Shown here: positions 16,666 through 24,889 of the stretch, piece by piece
Position numbering within the stretch: the first letter of the stretch is position 1
Layout: each line of letters starts with the position of its first letter
Assembly: GCA_004297625.1 (NCBI GenBank)
Contig: SCTY01000075.1
Location: 1-64,000 of the forward strand
Length of the DNA stretch: 64,000 nucleotides
Source: Betaproteobacteria bacterium
GTDB taxonomy: Bacteria > Pseudomonadota > Gammaproteobacteria > Burkholderiales > SG8-39
Direction: 5' to 3'
The notes under the pieces: model-generated
The model's database searches: none
What the model was told of the DNA's origin: nothing
What the model saw: the letters and a program-made list of their open reading frames with translations, nothing else
Position numbers and translations under genes: made by a program

Positions 16666-18126
16666 TCAAGCAGGGCGTCGAAGCAAAGTCCACTCTACGG
16701 CCTCGAACAGCGCATGCACCGCGAGCGCAAGCGCCGCAGCGGGCAGCGCTCCCGCGAGGAGCACGGTGTGGTCGTTGAGCGCGAGGCCCTGCGAAATGCG
16801 CTCGCCGAAGCCGCCTGCGCCGATGAAGGCCGCGATCGTCGCCGTGCCGACGTTGATGACGGCCGAGGTCTTCACCCCCGCCATGATCGTAGGCAGCGCG
16901 AGCGGCAGCTTCACGTGAGCAAAAACCTGGCGCGAGGTGAGGCCGAGCGCGGTGCCGGCGTGCACCAGCCCCTTGGGCACTTGCACGAGCCCGGCGTGCG
17001 TGTTGCGCGTAATGGGAAGCAAAGCATAGAGAAACAGCGCGATCAGCGCCGGCCATACGCCGATCATTCCGGTGAGCGGTATGAGAAACGCCAGCAGCGC
17101 TAGCGATGGCACGGTCTGGATGAGGCCCGTCAATACAAGAACGGGCTGAGCGAACAGTGCGGAGCGGGCCGCCAGCATGCCGAGCGGCACGCCGATCAGC
17201 GCGGCAACCGCGAGCGAGCCGAACACGAGCACGAGATGCTCGGCGAGCAAGCGGCCGAAATCGGGCGCGAAGAGCGCGGACCAAAGGGTGCGCGCGCCTT
17301 TGGCCGATCGACCGAGATACTCGCTCGCCACCTGTGCGAAGGGAATCTTGTCGATCTCGGCGCGCGCGTTGAGGCGCACCATCGTCGCGGCGTCGATGCG
17401 GCCCTCGAGTTTCTTGAACGCCTCGAACGCAGCGGGGAAGCGCGCCGGCGCGCCCGCGCGATACAGAAGCACTGCATCGTAGGCCGGAAAGAAATGCCGG
17501 TCGTCGTCGAGCACGGCGATGTGGTAGCGCTCGATCTTCGCGTCCGTGGAATAGAGATCGATGACGTCGATCTCGCCGGCGGCGAGCGCCTCGTAGGCGA
17601 GCCCGTGGTCCAGGCCGCGCGCCGCCTGCGGAAGCCGATACGCCGCGCTCAATCCCGGCCAGCCGTCGCGGCGACCGAGAAACTCGTGCGACAGGCCGAA
17701 GCGCAGCGCCGGATGCTTGGCGAGCCCGGAGATCGTCTTTATGCCGAGCCGGTTCGCATCGGCCGCGCGCATGCCGAGCGCATAGCTGTTGCTGAAGCCG
17801 AGCGGAATCGAAGCGGCGAGGCCGAGCGGCTGCAGGCGCCGGTTGAGCGCCGAGAGATCGAGCTGGTCCTCGGTCTTCAGGATCTCGCGCGCGATCGTAC
17901 CGGTGTATTCCGGATAGACGTCGATCGCGCCGCTCTTCAACGCCTCCAGCAGTATCGCCGTATTGCCGAGCCCCGCCTTGTGCTCGGCCCCGGCGCTCTG
18001 CGCGAGGATCTCGCCGAGGACGTAGGACTCGGTAAAGCGCTTGGAGCCGACCCGCAAAGAGGGTTGCGCCTGCGCCGCGCAGGCGACAGCGATAAGCAGC
18101 AGCGCGCCTAGACGGCGCGGCCCCAT
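16666..18126 (-). CDS. Fused osmoprotectant-type binding protein and ABC permease
   Basis: A 486-residue two-domain protein. After a signal peptide (ending AQAQP) comes an OpuC/ProX-type quaternary-ammonium binding domain (about 22-270: LRVGSKRFTESYVLGEIL, VYPEYTGTIAREIL, IDVIDLYSTDA). A ProW/OpuCB-type permease follows (about 290-480: PLGMLAARS, GLIQTVPSLALLAFLIPL, EAA-like loop ALGLTSRQVFAHVKLPLALP). The binding domain is N-terminal and periplasmic. Such systems import glycine betaine, choline or similar, but no ATPase gene lies within reach, so the partner must be encoded elsewhere. Its start overlaps the diguanylate cyclase gene by 19 bases. Confidence 0.87.
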   Translation of the reverse strand: MGPRRLGALLLIAVACAAQAQPSLRVGSKRFTESYVLGEILAQSAGAEHKAGLGNTAILLEALKSGAIDVYPEYTGTIAREILKTEDQLDLSALNRRLQPLGLAASIPLGFSNSYALGMRAADANRLGIKTISGLAKHPALRFGLSHEFLGRRDGWPGLSAAYRLPQAARGLDHGLAYEALAAGEIDVIDLYSTDAKIERYHIAVLDDDRHFFPAYDAVLLYRAGAPARFPAAFEAFKKLEGRIDAATMVRLNARAEIDKIPFAQVASEYLGRSAKGARTLWSALFAPDFGRLLAEHLVLVFGSLAVAALIGVPLGMLAARSALFAQPVLVLTGLIQTVPSLALLAFLIPLTGMIGVWPALIALFLYALLPITRNTHAGLVQVPKGLVHAGTALGLTSRQVFAHVKLPLALPTIMAGVKTSAVINVGTATIAAFIGAGGFGERISQGLALNDHTVLLAGALPAAALALAVHALFEAVEWTLLRRPA

Positions 18127-19349
18127 CCAGTATAAAAGCAGTACTGGTTGCGGCCGAGCTGCTTCGCGCGGTACATCGCCGCGTCCGCGTTGCGCAGCAG
18201 CGCGTCGCTGTCGCCGGCGTCCGCCGGAAAGAGCGCGATTCCCATGCTGGCGCCTATGCTGAACGATTCCCCGTCCACGCGGAAGTCCTTTTCGAGCGCC
18301 CGCAGGATTTTTTCGGCCACGATGCGGCAGTCGCCTTGCGATTCCACGTCGGAAAGCACGATCGCAAATTCGTCGCCGCCCTGGCGCGCCACGGTATCGG
18401 CTTTGCGCATGCAGGAGGCGAGGCGCGCAGCCACCTCGCGCAGCACGGCGTCGCCCGCGCGGTGGCCGAGCGAGTCGTTCACGCGCTTGAATCCATCGAG
18501 GTCGAGGAGCATGACGGCCAGGCGGCGCTCGCGGCGCTCGGCGGCGTAAAGCGACTGCCTCAGCCGGTCGTCGAGCAAGCGCCGGTTGGGCAACCCGGTC
18601 AGCGAATCGTGATAAGCGAGGAACTGCACCGCTTCCTCGCGCCGCTTGCGCGCGGTGATGTCCTGCGAGACACCGATCATCCGTCGCAGCTTGCCGCCTC
18701 CGTCCAGGACCGGAACGGCGCGCGAGAAGAACCATTCGATTTCGCCCTGCGGCGTATCGACCCGGTACTCCGCCTCGTAGGGCTCCCCGCGCGCCACGGC
18801 CTCGCGCCATGCTTGCTGGCAGCGCTCGCGGTCTTCCGCGTACACGCGGTCGTCGTGCTCCAACGGCGGCGCCTGCAGTGCGCCGCTTGCCGCGTCCCAT
18901 TCCCAGTACCTGAGGTCGGCCGCCTCGACCGCGAGGCGCAGCTTTTCGACGCTTTCGTGGAGCGCCGCGGCGGCGCGCTTGTACTCGGTAATGTCGCGCG
19001 CCGTGCCCGTCGCGCCGACGACGCGCCCCTGGGCGCCGCGCAGCGGAATGGCGTTCATCGAGAGGTCCACGTAGCTGCCGTCGTTTCGCCGATGCCGCGT
19101 TTCGTAATCGAACACCGACTCGCCGGCAAGAACGCGGCGGAAAATCGCCTCGTCGCGCTCCGCGAGCTCCTGCGCCACCACCTCGCCGTGCGGGCGGCCG
19201 ATCATCACGGCCGCTTCGCGGCCATAAATGCGGCGCGCCCCGACTGCGTTCAGGTACGTCCAGCGACCCGCCTCGTCGAGCGACCAGAAAAGCTCGCTCG
19301 AAGTCTCGACCAGATTGCGGTAGGCGTCCGGCGAGGACAATTCGTCCAT
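18108..19349 (-). CDS. PAS-PAS-GGDEF diguanylate cyclase
   Basis: A 413-residue soluble signalling protein: PAS domain 1 (about 9-125), PAS domain 2 (about 137-255), GGDEF domain (about 256-413). The active-site loop is intact (RQGGDEFAIVL), with an inhibitory-site RxxD (RKAD) five residues before it, so it should make cyclic di-GMP and be feedback-inhibited. There is no membrane segment, so it senses an internal signal through PAS. It overlaps the following binding-protein/permease gene by 19 bases, so transport and second-messenger output are co-expressed. Confidence 0.93.
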   Translation of the reverse strand: MDELSSPDAYRNLVETSSELFWSLDEAGRWTYLNAVGARRIYGREAAVMIGRPHGEVVAQELAERDEAIFRRVLAGESVFDYETRHRRNDGSYVDLSMNAIPLRGAQGRVVGATGTARDITEYKRAAAALHESVEKLRLAVEAADLRYWEWDAASGALQAPPLEHDDRVYAEDRERCQQAWREAVARGEPYEAEYRVDTPQGEIEWFFSRAVPVLDGGGKLRRMIGVSQDITARKRREEAVQFLAYHDSLTGLPNRRLLDDRLRQSLYAAERRERRLAVMLLDLDGFKRVNDSLGHRAGDAVLREVAARLASCMRKADTVARQGGDEFAIVLSDVESQGDCRIVAEKILRALEKDFRVDGESFSIGASMGIALFPADAGDSDALLRNADAAMYRAKQLGRNQYCFYTGWGRAV

Positions 19350-19455
19350 TCCCCGAGGCTAGGCAAAGAGTTCTAGAACGTCCGTTGAATCTCCCGCGTG
19401 TATGACGAATCCTTGCGATCGGCACCGCAAACGGCGCCGCGCGCCGGACAAGCGG

Positions 19456-20394
19456 CTACTGCTGAAGGACTTCGAGGACGGCGCACCACGCCATCGCGAG
19501 GCCGTCGAGGTTGTAGCCGCCGCCGCCGAACGCCATCAGGCGGCCCTGCGCGTGTTGCTCGGCAAGCAGGCGTAACCGGCGCACCGCGTGCCTGTGCGCG
19601 GCTGGCGTAAACCGCAAGTGGGCGAGCGGATCATCTGCCAGGCTGTCTGCGCCGCATTGCAGGATGAAAAATTGCGGCTCGAAGCGCGCGAGAAAGCGCT
19701 CGGCGTGCTCCCAGGCGCGAAAGAACTGCGCATCGTCCGCCCCCGGCGCAAGCGGCAAGTTGAGCTTCGTGCCTTGTGCGGCGCCCGCCCCGGTTTCATG
19801 GCTCGCGCCGGTGCCCGGATAGAGAAAGCGGCCGTCCTCGTGGATGTCGACGACGATGAGGTGCGGATCGTGCTCGAACTCATAGTAAACGCCGTCGCCG
19901 TGATGCACGTCGATATCGACATAGGCGATGCGCCGCACACCGTGCTCGGCGCGCAGCGTTTCGATCAATACGCCGATGTCGTTGAACACGCAGAACCCGG
20001 CCGCGGATCCGCGGCGCGCGTGGTGCAGGCCGCCGATCGGCTGGAAGCAGCGAAGCGCTTCGCCCGCAACTACGCGGCGGGCGCCTTCGAGCGCAGCGCC
20101 GACCACGTGAGCAGCGACTTCATAGCACCCGGGAAACGCGGGGGTGTCTCCGTAGTCGAGATAACCGGCGCCCACGCGCGAGGCTTCTCTCACTCGCTCC
20201 ACGTACTCAGGAGTATGAAACCGCTCGATCGCCGCACGCGGCGCGGGCGCGGATGGCGCGAGCACCACGTTGCGGTCAAGCCCGCGGCTGCGAGCGGCTT
20301 GCCAGAAAGCGCCCTGGCGGTCTACCGAAAGCGGATGCCCTCCGGGAAATCCGTACTGCCCGAGCGCCGGGCTAACGAAGAGGTGCGTCGACAC
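19456..20394 (-). CDS. Histone deacetylase-like / acetoin-utilisation hydrolase (AcuC type)
   Basis: A 312-residue zinc hydrolase of the class II histone-deacetylase-like superfamily, which removes acyl groups from lysine or small amides such as polyamines. Active-site elements are present: H124-H125 (GGLHHARRG), the metal site D162/H164 in YVDIDVHHGDGV, the later Asp region (QCGADSLADDP), and the glycine-rich loop with tyrosine (GGGGYN) near the C-terminus. The start overlaps the molybdopterin oxidoreductase gene by 23 bases. It is the last gene of the glycolate-oxidase operon; why a deacylase is there is unknown. Confidence 0.87.
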   Translation of the reverse strand: MSTHLFVSPALGQYGFPGGHPLSVDRQGAFWQAARSRGLDRNVVLAPSAPAPRAAIERFHTPEYVERVREASRVGAGYLDYGDTPAFPGCYEVAAHVVGAALEGARRVVAGEALRCFQPIGGLHHARRGSAAGFCVFNDIGVLIETLRAEHGVRRIAYVDIDVHHGDGVYYEFEHDPHLIVVDIHEDGRFLYPGTGASHETGAGAAQGTKLNLPLAPGADDAQFFRAWEHAERFLARFEPQFFILQCGADSLADDPLAHLRFTPAAHRHAVRRLRLLAEQHAQGRLMAFGGGGYNLDGLAMAWCAVLEVLQQ

Positions 20395-22450
20395 GCTCGA
20401 CTTGCACCTGGCAATCGTAGAACGTCGCGCCGCCGCCCAGGTCGCTCGTGCGCTGCGAAGTCACGTTGTTGGCGTTCGCTCCGTCCGGGGAGTATTTCTT
20501 CCACCATACGGACGGCGCCACCACCACTCCCGGCCGCGCCTTGCCGTTCACGCGCGCCCTGAGCGTGCAGCTGCCGCGGTCGTTGAAGACGCGCACGCGG
20601 TCGCCGTCGCGAATGCCGCGCGCGCCGGCGTCGCGCGCATGCATGTCCAGATGCGGCTCGCGTTCGAAATCCCGCCAGCGCGCCAGATTGGCGAACGTCG
20701 AATTCAGGAAGTGGCGCGCCGGGGGCGAAAGAAACGCAAGCGGGTAGCGCTGGCGCAGGTTTTCGTCGCTCGCTTCGGCCGGCGGGTTGTAAAAAGGCAG
20801 CGGGTCGATGCCCTGATTCTCGAGGTACTCGCTGTAGAACTCGCATTTGCCCGAGGGCGTCGGGAAGCCGCCCCGGGCGAACGGGGCGAAGCGCTCCGGT
20901 ACGTCGAGCTTCTGCCAGCCCGAATGCTTGAGCTTTTCCCACGCGATGCCTTTCATGCGCGGATGCGACGAAGCGAGCGCGGCGCGGCAAAGCTCCTCGT
21001 CGGAGTCGCGGAAGCAGGGCTCGTCGAAGCCCATGCGCTGCGCCAGGCGCCGGAATACCTCCGAATTCGGCAGCGATTCTCCGAGCGGCTCGATCGCCCG
21101 GTCGTTTCCAAGCACGTAAAGATGCCCGTAAGACTTGTGGACGTCGAAATGCTCGAGCTGCGTCGTCGACGGCAGGACGATGTCGGCGTAATCCGCCGTG
21201 TCGGTCTGGAAATGATCCATGACGACGGTGAACAGATCTTCGCGCGAAAAGCCGGCGATCACCTTTTCGGACTCCGGGCACACGGCGACCGGATTGTTGT
21301 TGTAGACGATCAGCGCGCGCACCGGTGGCTGCGCCGTGGTCAATGTCTCGCCAAGCCGGGCGTGGTTGATGGCGCGCGGCCGCCGCCCGCGCAGCAAGTC
21401 CGGGCGCTCGAGCGCCGCCTGATCGAAGCTGTAGAAGTCCGCGGTGGTGAGCACGAGGCCGCCCGCCGCCTCGCGCCACGCGCCCACCAGCGCGGGCAGG
21501 CACGCGATCGTGCGCGCCGCGATGCCGCCGCCGGCGTGGCGCTGCATGCCGTAATTGAGGCGGATCGCCGCGGGCCGGATGCTGCCGTAATCGCGCGCGA
21601 GCTGGACCACTTCGGCACGGCTGATGCCGCAAGTGCGCGCGGCCCACTCGGGCGGATATTTCTCGAGCACGCTTTGCCTGAGCGCCTCGTACCCCAGCGT
21701 GTAGTGGGCGATGTATTCCCGGTCGATGAGCCCCTCGGTGACGAGCACGTGCATCATGCCGAGAGCGAGCGCGCCATCCGTACCCGGCAACAGCGCGACA
21801 TGCTGCGTGCATTTTTCGGCCGACAGGCTGCGGTAAGGGTCGATGGCGATGACCTTGGCGCCGCGGCGCTTCGCTTCCTGCACCCGCGACCAAAGATGCA
21901 GATTCGACACGATGGGGTTCGTGCCCCACAGGACGATGAGGCGTGCATCGTCGAAGCGCTCTGGATCCATGCCGACCGAGCCGCCGAGGGTCGCCTTCAG
22001 GCCGAACTTCCCCGCGCTCGAGCACAGCGTGCGGTCGAGAACCGAGGCGCCGAGGCGATAGAAGAAGCGCCGGTCCATGGAGCCGTACTGGACCATGCCC
22101 ATGGTGCCGGCGTAGCTGCACGGCAGGATCGATTCTGGATTTTCCCGCGCGAGCGCTTTGAGGCGGGCGGCGATTTCGTCGAGCGCCTCTTCCCAGCCGA
22201 TGCGCCGGAATTCGCCCGCGCCTTTCCTGCCCACCCTCCTCATCGGCTGGCGCAGCCGCTCGGGCGAATAAGTGCGCTCGAGGTAATGCGCCACCTTCGT
22301 GCACAGCGTGCCATCGGTGAACGGCATCGCCGGATCGCCTTGGATCCGGGTGGCAACCCCGTTTTCCACGGTGACCAGCATGGCGCACGTGTCGGGACAG
22401 TCGTGCGGGCACGCCGTATGCACCACCCTCGAAGCCGCTTCGGCGCTCAT
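20372..22450 (-). CDS. Molybdopterin oxidoreductase with N-terminal [4Fe-4S] site
   Basis: A 692-residue member of the DMSO-reductase superfamily. The N-terminal cluster motif is C14/C18/C22 (CPHDCPDTC) plus C50 (TLCTKV), then the molybdenum-cofactor domains (CSYAGTMGMVQYGSMDRRF, LIVLWGTNPIVSNLHLW, RRGAKVIAIDPYRS) and a C-terminal dinucleotide-binding domain (LDMHARDAGARGIRDGDRVRVFNDRG). There is no Tat signal, so it is cytoplasmic. Substrate is unknown; formate dehydrogenase-like or other carbon-oxidising functions are possible. It overlaps glcF by ATGA, so it belongs to that operon and might take electrons from the same pathway. Confidence 0.88.
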   Translation of the reverse strand: MSAEAASRVVHTACPHDCPDTCAMLVTVENGVATRIQGDPAMPFTDGTLCTKVAHYLERTYSPERLRQPMRRVGRKGAGEFRRIGWEEALDEIAARLKALARENPESILPCSYAGTMGMVQYGSMDRRFFYRLGASVLDRTLCSSAGKFGLKATLGGSVGMDPERFDDARLIVLWGTNPIVSNLHLWSRVQEAKRRGAKVIAIDPYRSLSAEKCTQHVALLPGTDGALALGMMHVLVTEGLIDREYIAHYTLGYEALRQSVLEKYPPEWAARTCGISRAEVVQLARDYGSIRPAAIRLNYGMQRHAGGGIAARTIACLPALVGAWREAAGGLVLTTADFYSFDQAALERPDLLRGRRPRAINHARLGETLTTAQPPVRALIVYNNNPVAVCPESEKVIAGFSREDLFTVVMDHFQTDTADYADIVLPSTTQLEHFDVHKSYGHLYVLGNDRAIEPLGESLPNSEVFRRLAQRMGFDEPCFRDSDEELCRAALASSHPRMKGIAWEKLKHSGWQKLDVPERFAPFARGGFPTPSGKCEFYSEYLENQGIDPLPFYNPPAEASDENLRQRYPLAFLSPPARHFLNSTFANLARWRDFEREPHLDMHARDAGARGIRDGDRVRVFNDRGSCTLRARVNGKARPGVVVAPSVWWKKYSPDGANANNVTSQRTSDLGGGATFYDCQVQVERVDAPLR

Positions 22451-23676
22451 GCGGCGATTTTACGCGGCAGCACCTCGTCGAGAAGCTCGATCCAGTGGCG
22501 CACCGGCACCGACGCGGCCGGCTGCAGATGCGCCAGGCAGCCTATGTTCGCCGTGGCGATGTATTCGGGCGCGCCTTCCTCGAGGCTTTCGATCTTGCGC
22601 GCGCGCAGCTCACCGGCGATCTCCGGCTGGAGGAGCGAGTAGCTGCCGGCCGATCCGCAGCACAAATGACCCTCGCGTACCGCAGTAGTGACGAAGCCGG
22701 CGCGCGCGAGGCGCGCTTCCACGGTGCCGCGGATCTGCTGCCCGTGCTGCAGCGAGCATGGCGACTGGAACGCCACGCGTGCGCTCGCGAGGCCCGTCGG
22801 GATGGCATCGAACGGCACTACTTCGCTCAAGTCCTTTGCAAGCGCCGCGACGCGCTGCGCCTTTCCCCGATAGGCGGGATCTCCGGCAAGCAGGTGGCCG
22901 TAGTCCTTCACCGTCGAGCCGCAACCGCTCGCGGTGAACACGATCGCCTCGATTTCGCCGCGCTCGATCATCGGCCACCACGCATCGACGAGCGCGCGCA
23001 TGTCGTTGCGCCCCGCCTCTTGATAGTTGAGATGGAAGCGCACGGCGCCGCAGCAGCCGGCGCCGGGCGCCTCGATGAGAGAAATGCCGAACCGGTCGAG
23101 CACTCTCGCCGCGGCGGCGTTGATCGACGGCGCGAGCGCGGGCTGCACGCAGCCGGCGAGCGCGAGCATCTTGCGCGCGTGCCGCGGCGCCGGCCACTCG
23201 CCCGCCGGAGCCGGCCTTTCGGGTACCTTGTTCTTGAGTGATCCTGGTAACAACCCACGTAAGAGCCAGCCAATCTTCAGCGCCGCGCCGAAGAGCCACG
23301 TCCGCGGCAGCGCGAAGGCGAACAGCGCGCGCTGCAGCCGTTCGAGAGGAGGCCGCGTGGTGCGCTCCTCGACTACCGCGCGGCCGATGTCGACGAGACG
23401 GCTGTAGCGCACGCCGGACGGGCAGGTGCTCTCGCAGGCGCGGCAGGTGAGGCAGCGGTCGAGGTGCAGCAGCGTCCTTTCGGTGACGGGGGCGCCCTCG
23501 AGCGCGCGCTTCATCAGGTAAATCCTGCCGCGCGGGCTATCCAGGTCGTCGCCGAGCAGCTGGTAGGTCGGGCAGGTCGCCGTGCAGAAGCCGCAATGGA
23601 CGCACTTGCGCAGGATGGCCTCGGCCTCCTTGCCGGCGTCGGTTTCCCGGATGAAGTCGGCTAGCTCGGTTTGCAT
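22447..23676 (-). CDS. glcF: Glycolate oxidase iron-sulfur subunit
   Basis: A 409-residue subunit of the three-part glycolate dehydrogenase GlcDEF (glycolate to glyoxylate). It has two ferredoxin-type [4Fe-4S] motifs (C25/C28/C31/C35 and C75/C78/C81/C85) and two CCG domains (GAGCCGAV and HLCCGSAG) that bind further cofactor. It passes electrons from the flavin subunit to the respiratory chain. A 154-base gap separates it from glcE, the only sizeable gap in the run from hyi to the deacetylase gene. Confidence 0.95.
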   Translation of the reverse strand: MQTELADFIRETDAGKEAEAILRKCVHCGFCTATCPTYQLLGDDLDSPRGRIYLMKRALEGAPVTERTLLHLDRCLTCRACESTCPSGVRYSRLVDIGRAVVEERTTRPPLERLQRALFAFALPRTWLFGAALKIGWLLRGLLPGSLKNKVPERPAPAGEWPAPRHARKMLALAGCVQPALAPSINAAAARVLDRFGISLIEAPGAGCCGAVRFHLNYQEAGRNDMRALVDAWWPMIERGEIEAIVFTASGCGSTVKDYGHLLAGDPAYRGKAQRVAALAKDLSEVVPFDAIPTGLASARVAFQSPCSLQHGQQIRGTVEARLARAGFVTTAVREGHLCCGSAGSYSLLQPEIAGELRARKIESLEEGAPEYIATANIGCLAHLQPAASVPVRHWIELLDEVLPRKIAA

Positions 23677-23698
23677 GAACCGCTATACTTTTTTTCCA

Positions 23699-23834
23699 AT
23701 GAAGCCGCTCGCCTGGCTGGCCGCTATCGCCGCCATCGGTGGGCTCGCGTACTCTCGCAAAGCAGAACAGCAGCTACGCCGGGCAAGCGCGCGCTGCGGT
23801 GGAAACGCAGAAGAAGAAGCTGGCAAAGTCCTAG
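23699..23834 (+). other. Possible small membrane peptide, frame-broken
   Basis: In the glcE-glcF gap, the plus strand has an ATG at 23699 opening a frame with an N-terminal hydrophobic helix (MKPLAWLAAIAAIGGLAYSR), behind a TATACT box at 23684. That frame runs on without a natural end. The neighbouring frame has a protein-like end (AAVETQKKKLAKS, stop at 23832-23834). One frameshift would join them. It may be a decayed gene or chance. Confidence 0.2.
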
Positions 23835-24889
23835 AGCTCCGGGTAGAGCCGGCCGGGGTTGAGAATCCCGGCCGGGTCGAAAACGTTCTTCAGCTCGCGA
23901 TGCAGGCGCGCAAGCACCGGCGGCAGCGGCATGAAAGCGCCGGCCGACTTGTCCGAGGCGCGAAACAGCGTGGCATGGCCACCGACAGCGCGTGCCGCAT
24001 CGCGCACCGCGCCCGCTTCCGCGCTCGATCGCAACCAACGCAGGCCGCCGCTCCATTCAACGAGCGTCTTGCCCTCGAGGGCCAGCGGCCCGGCGGCCGA
24101 AGGCACGGCGATGCGCCAGAGCGGCTCGTTCCCGGCAAAGAAGGGATGCGTGTGTTCGCGAACTGCGCGCCAGCGCGCTTGCGCCTGCGCGGCATCGAGC
24201 GCCGTACCGCCGAGCGCCTGGCGCGCCGAGCGCAGCGCCACGTCGGCACCCGAAAGGCGCAGCGTAAGCTCGCCTTCGTGCCAGGCAGTCGCCGTAATCG
24301 GCAGCGGGCGCCCGGCCCAGCGATTCATCGCTTCGATGGCGCGCTCGAGCGGCATCTCGAGCCGCAAGCTGAGCTCTGCCGGGGCGCGCGGCAAAACCTT
24401 GAGCGACGCCTCGGCGATGAGCCCCAGCGTGCCCAGCGTGCCGGCAATCATGCGCGCCACGTCGTAGCCGGCGACGTTCTTCATCACCTGCCCGCCGAAG
24501 CTCATCACCCGGCCGCGCCCGTCGACGATCTTGACGCCGAGGAGAAAGTCGCGCAGCGCCCCCGCGCTCGCCCGGCGCGGTCCGGAAAGCCCGGCCGCGA
24601 CGCAACCGCCGAGCGTGGCCTGCGCGCCGAAATGCGGCGGCTCGAAAGGCAGGCATTGACCCTCGCCCTCGAGCGCGCTTTCGAGCTCGGAAAGCGCCGT
24701 GCCGCAGCGCGCGGTCACTACGAGCTCGGTCGGCTCGTAGCTCACGATGCCGGCGTACGCGCGCGTGTCGATGATCGAGCCGCGCGGCGCGTTGCCGTAG
24801 AAATCCTTTGTGCCGCCGCCGCGCAGCCGCAGCTGCGCGCCGCTTGCCGCGGCGTCCCGGATGGCGGTTTGCAGGCTCTCGAGGCTCAA
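23831..24889 (-). CDS. glcE: Glycolate oxidase FAD-binding subunit
   Basis: A 352-residue FAD-binding subunit of GlcDEF, with a PCMH-type flavin domain: LRLRGGGTKDFYG, the segment FGAQATLGGCVAAGLSGPRR, and VMKNVAGYDVARMIAGTLG. The C-terminus is typical (LHRELKNVFDPAGILNPGRLYPEL). The start is TTG 24889, which overlaps the glcD stop (TTGA), matches the usual length and fits the overlapping style of this operon. Longer in-frame sequence upstream is glcD in the wrong frame. Confidence 0.92.
   Translation of the reverse strand: MSLESLQTAIRDAAASGAQLRLRGGGTKDFYGNAPRGSIIDTRAYAGIVSYEPTELVVTARCGTALSELESALEGEGQCLPFEPPHFGAQATLGGCVAAGLSGPRRASAGALRDFLLGVKIVDGRGRVMSFGGQVMKNVAGYDVARMIAGTLGTLGLIAEASLKVLPRAPAELSLRLEMPLERAIEAMNRWAGRPLPITATAWHEGELTLRLSGADVALRSARQALGGTALDAAQAQARWRAVREHTHPFFAGNEPLWRIAVPSAAGPLALEGKTLVEWSGGLRWLRSSAEAGAVRDAARAVGGHATLFRASDKSAGAFMPLPPVLARLHRELKNVFDPAGILNPGRLYPEL

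Noticed and set aside
20270..22642. A 790-codon plus-strand frame opposite the molybdopterin oxidoreductase
   Set aside because: Composition is Arg/Ala-rich and without motifs; the opposite strand has all oxidoreductase motifs.
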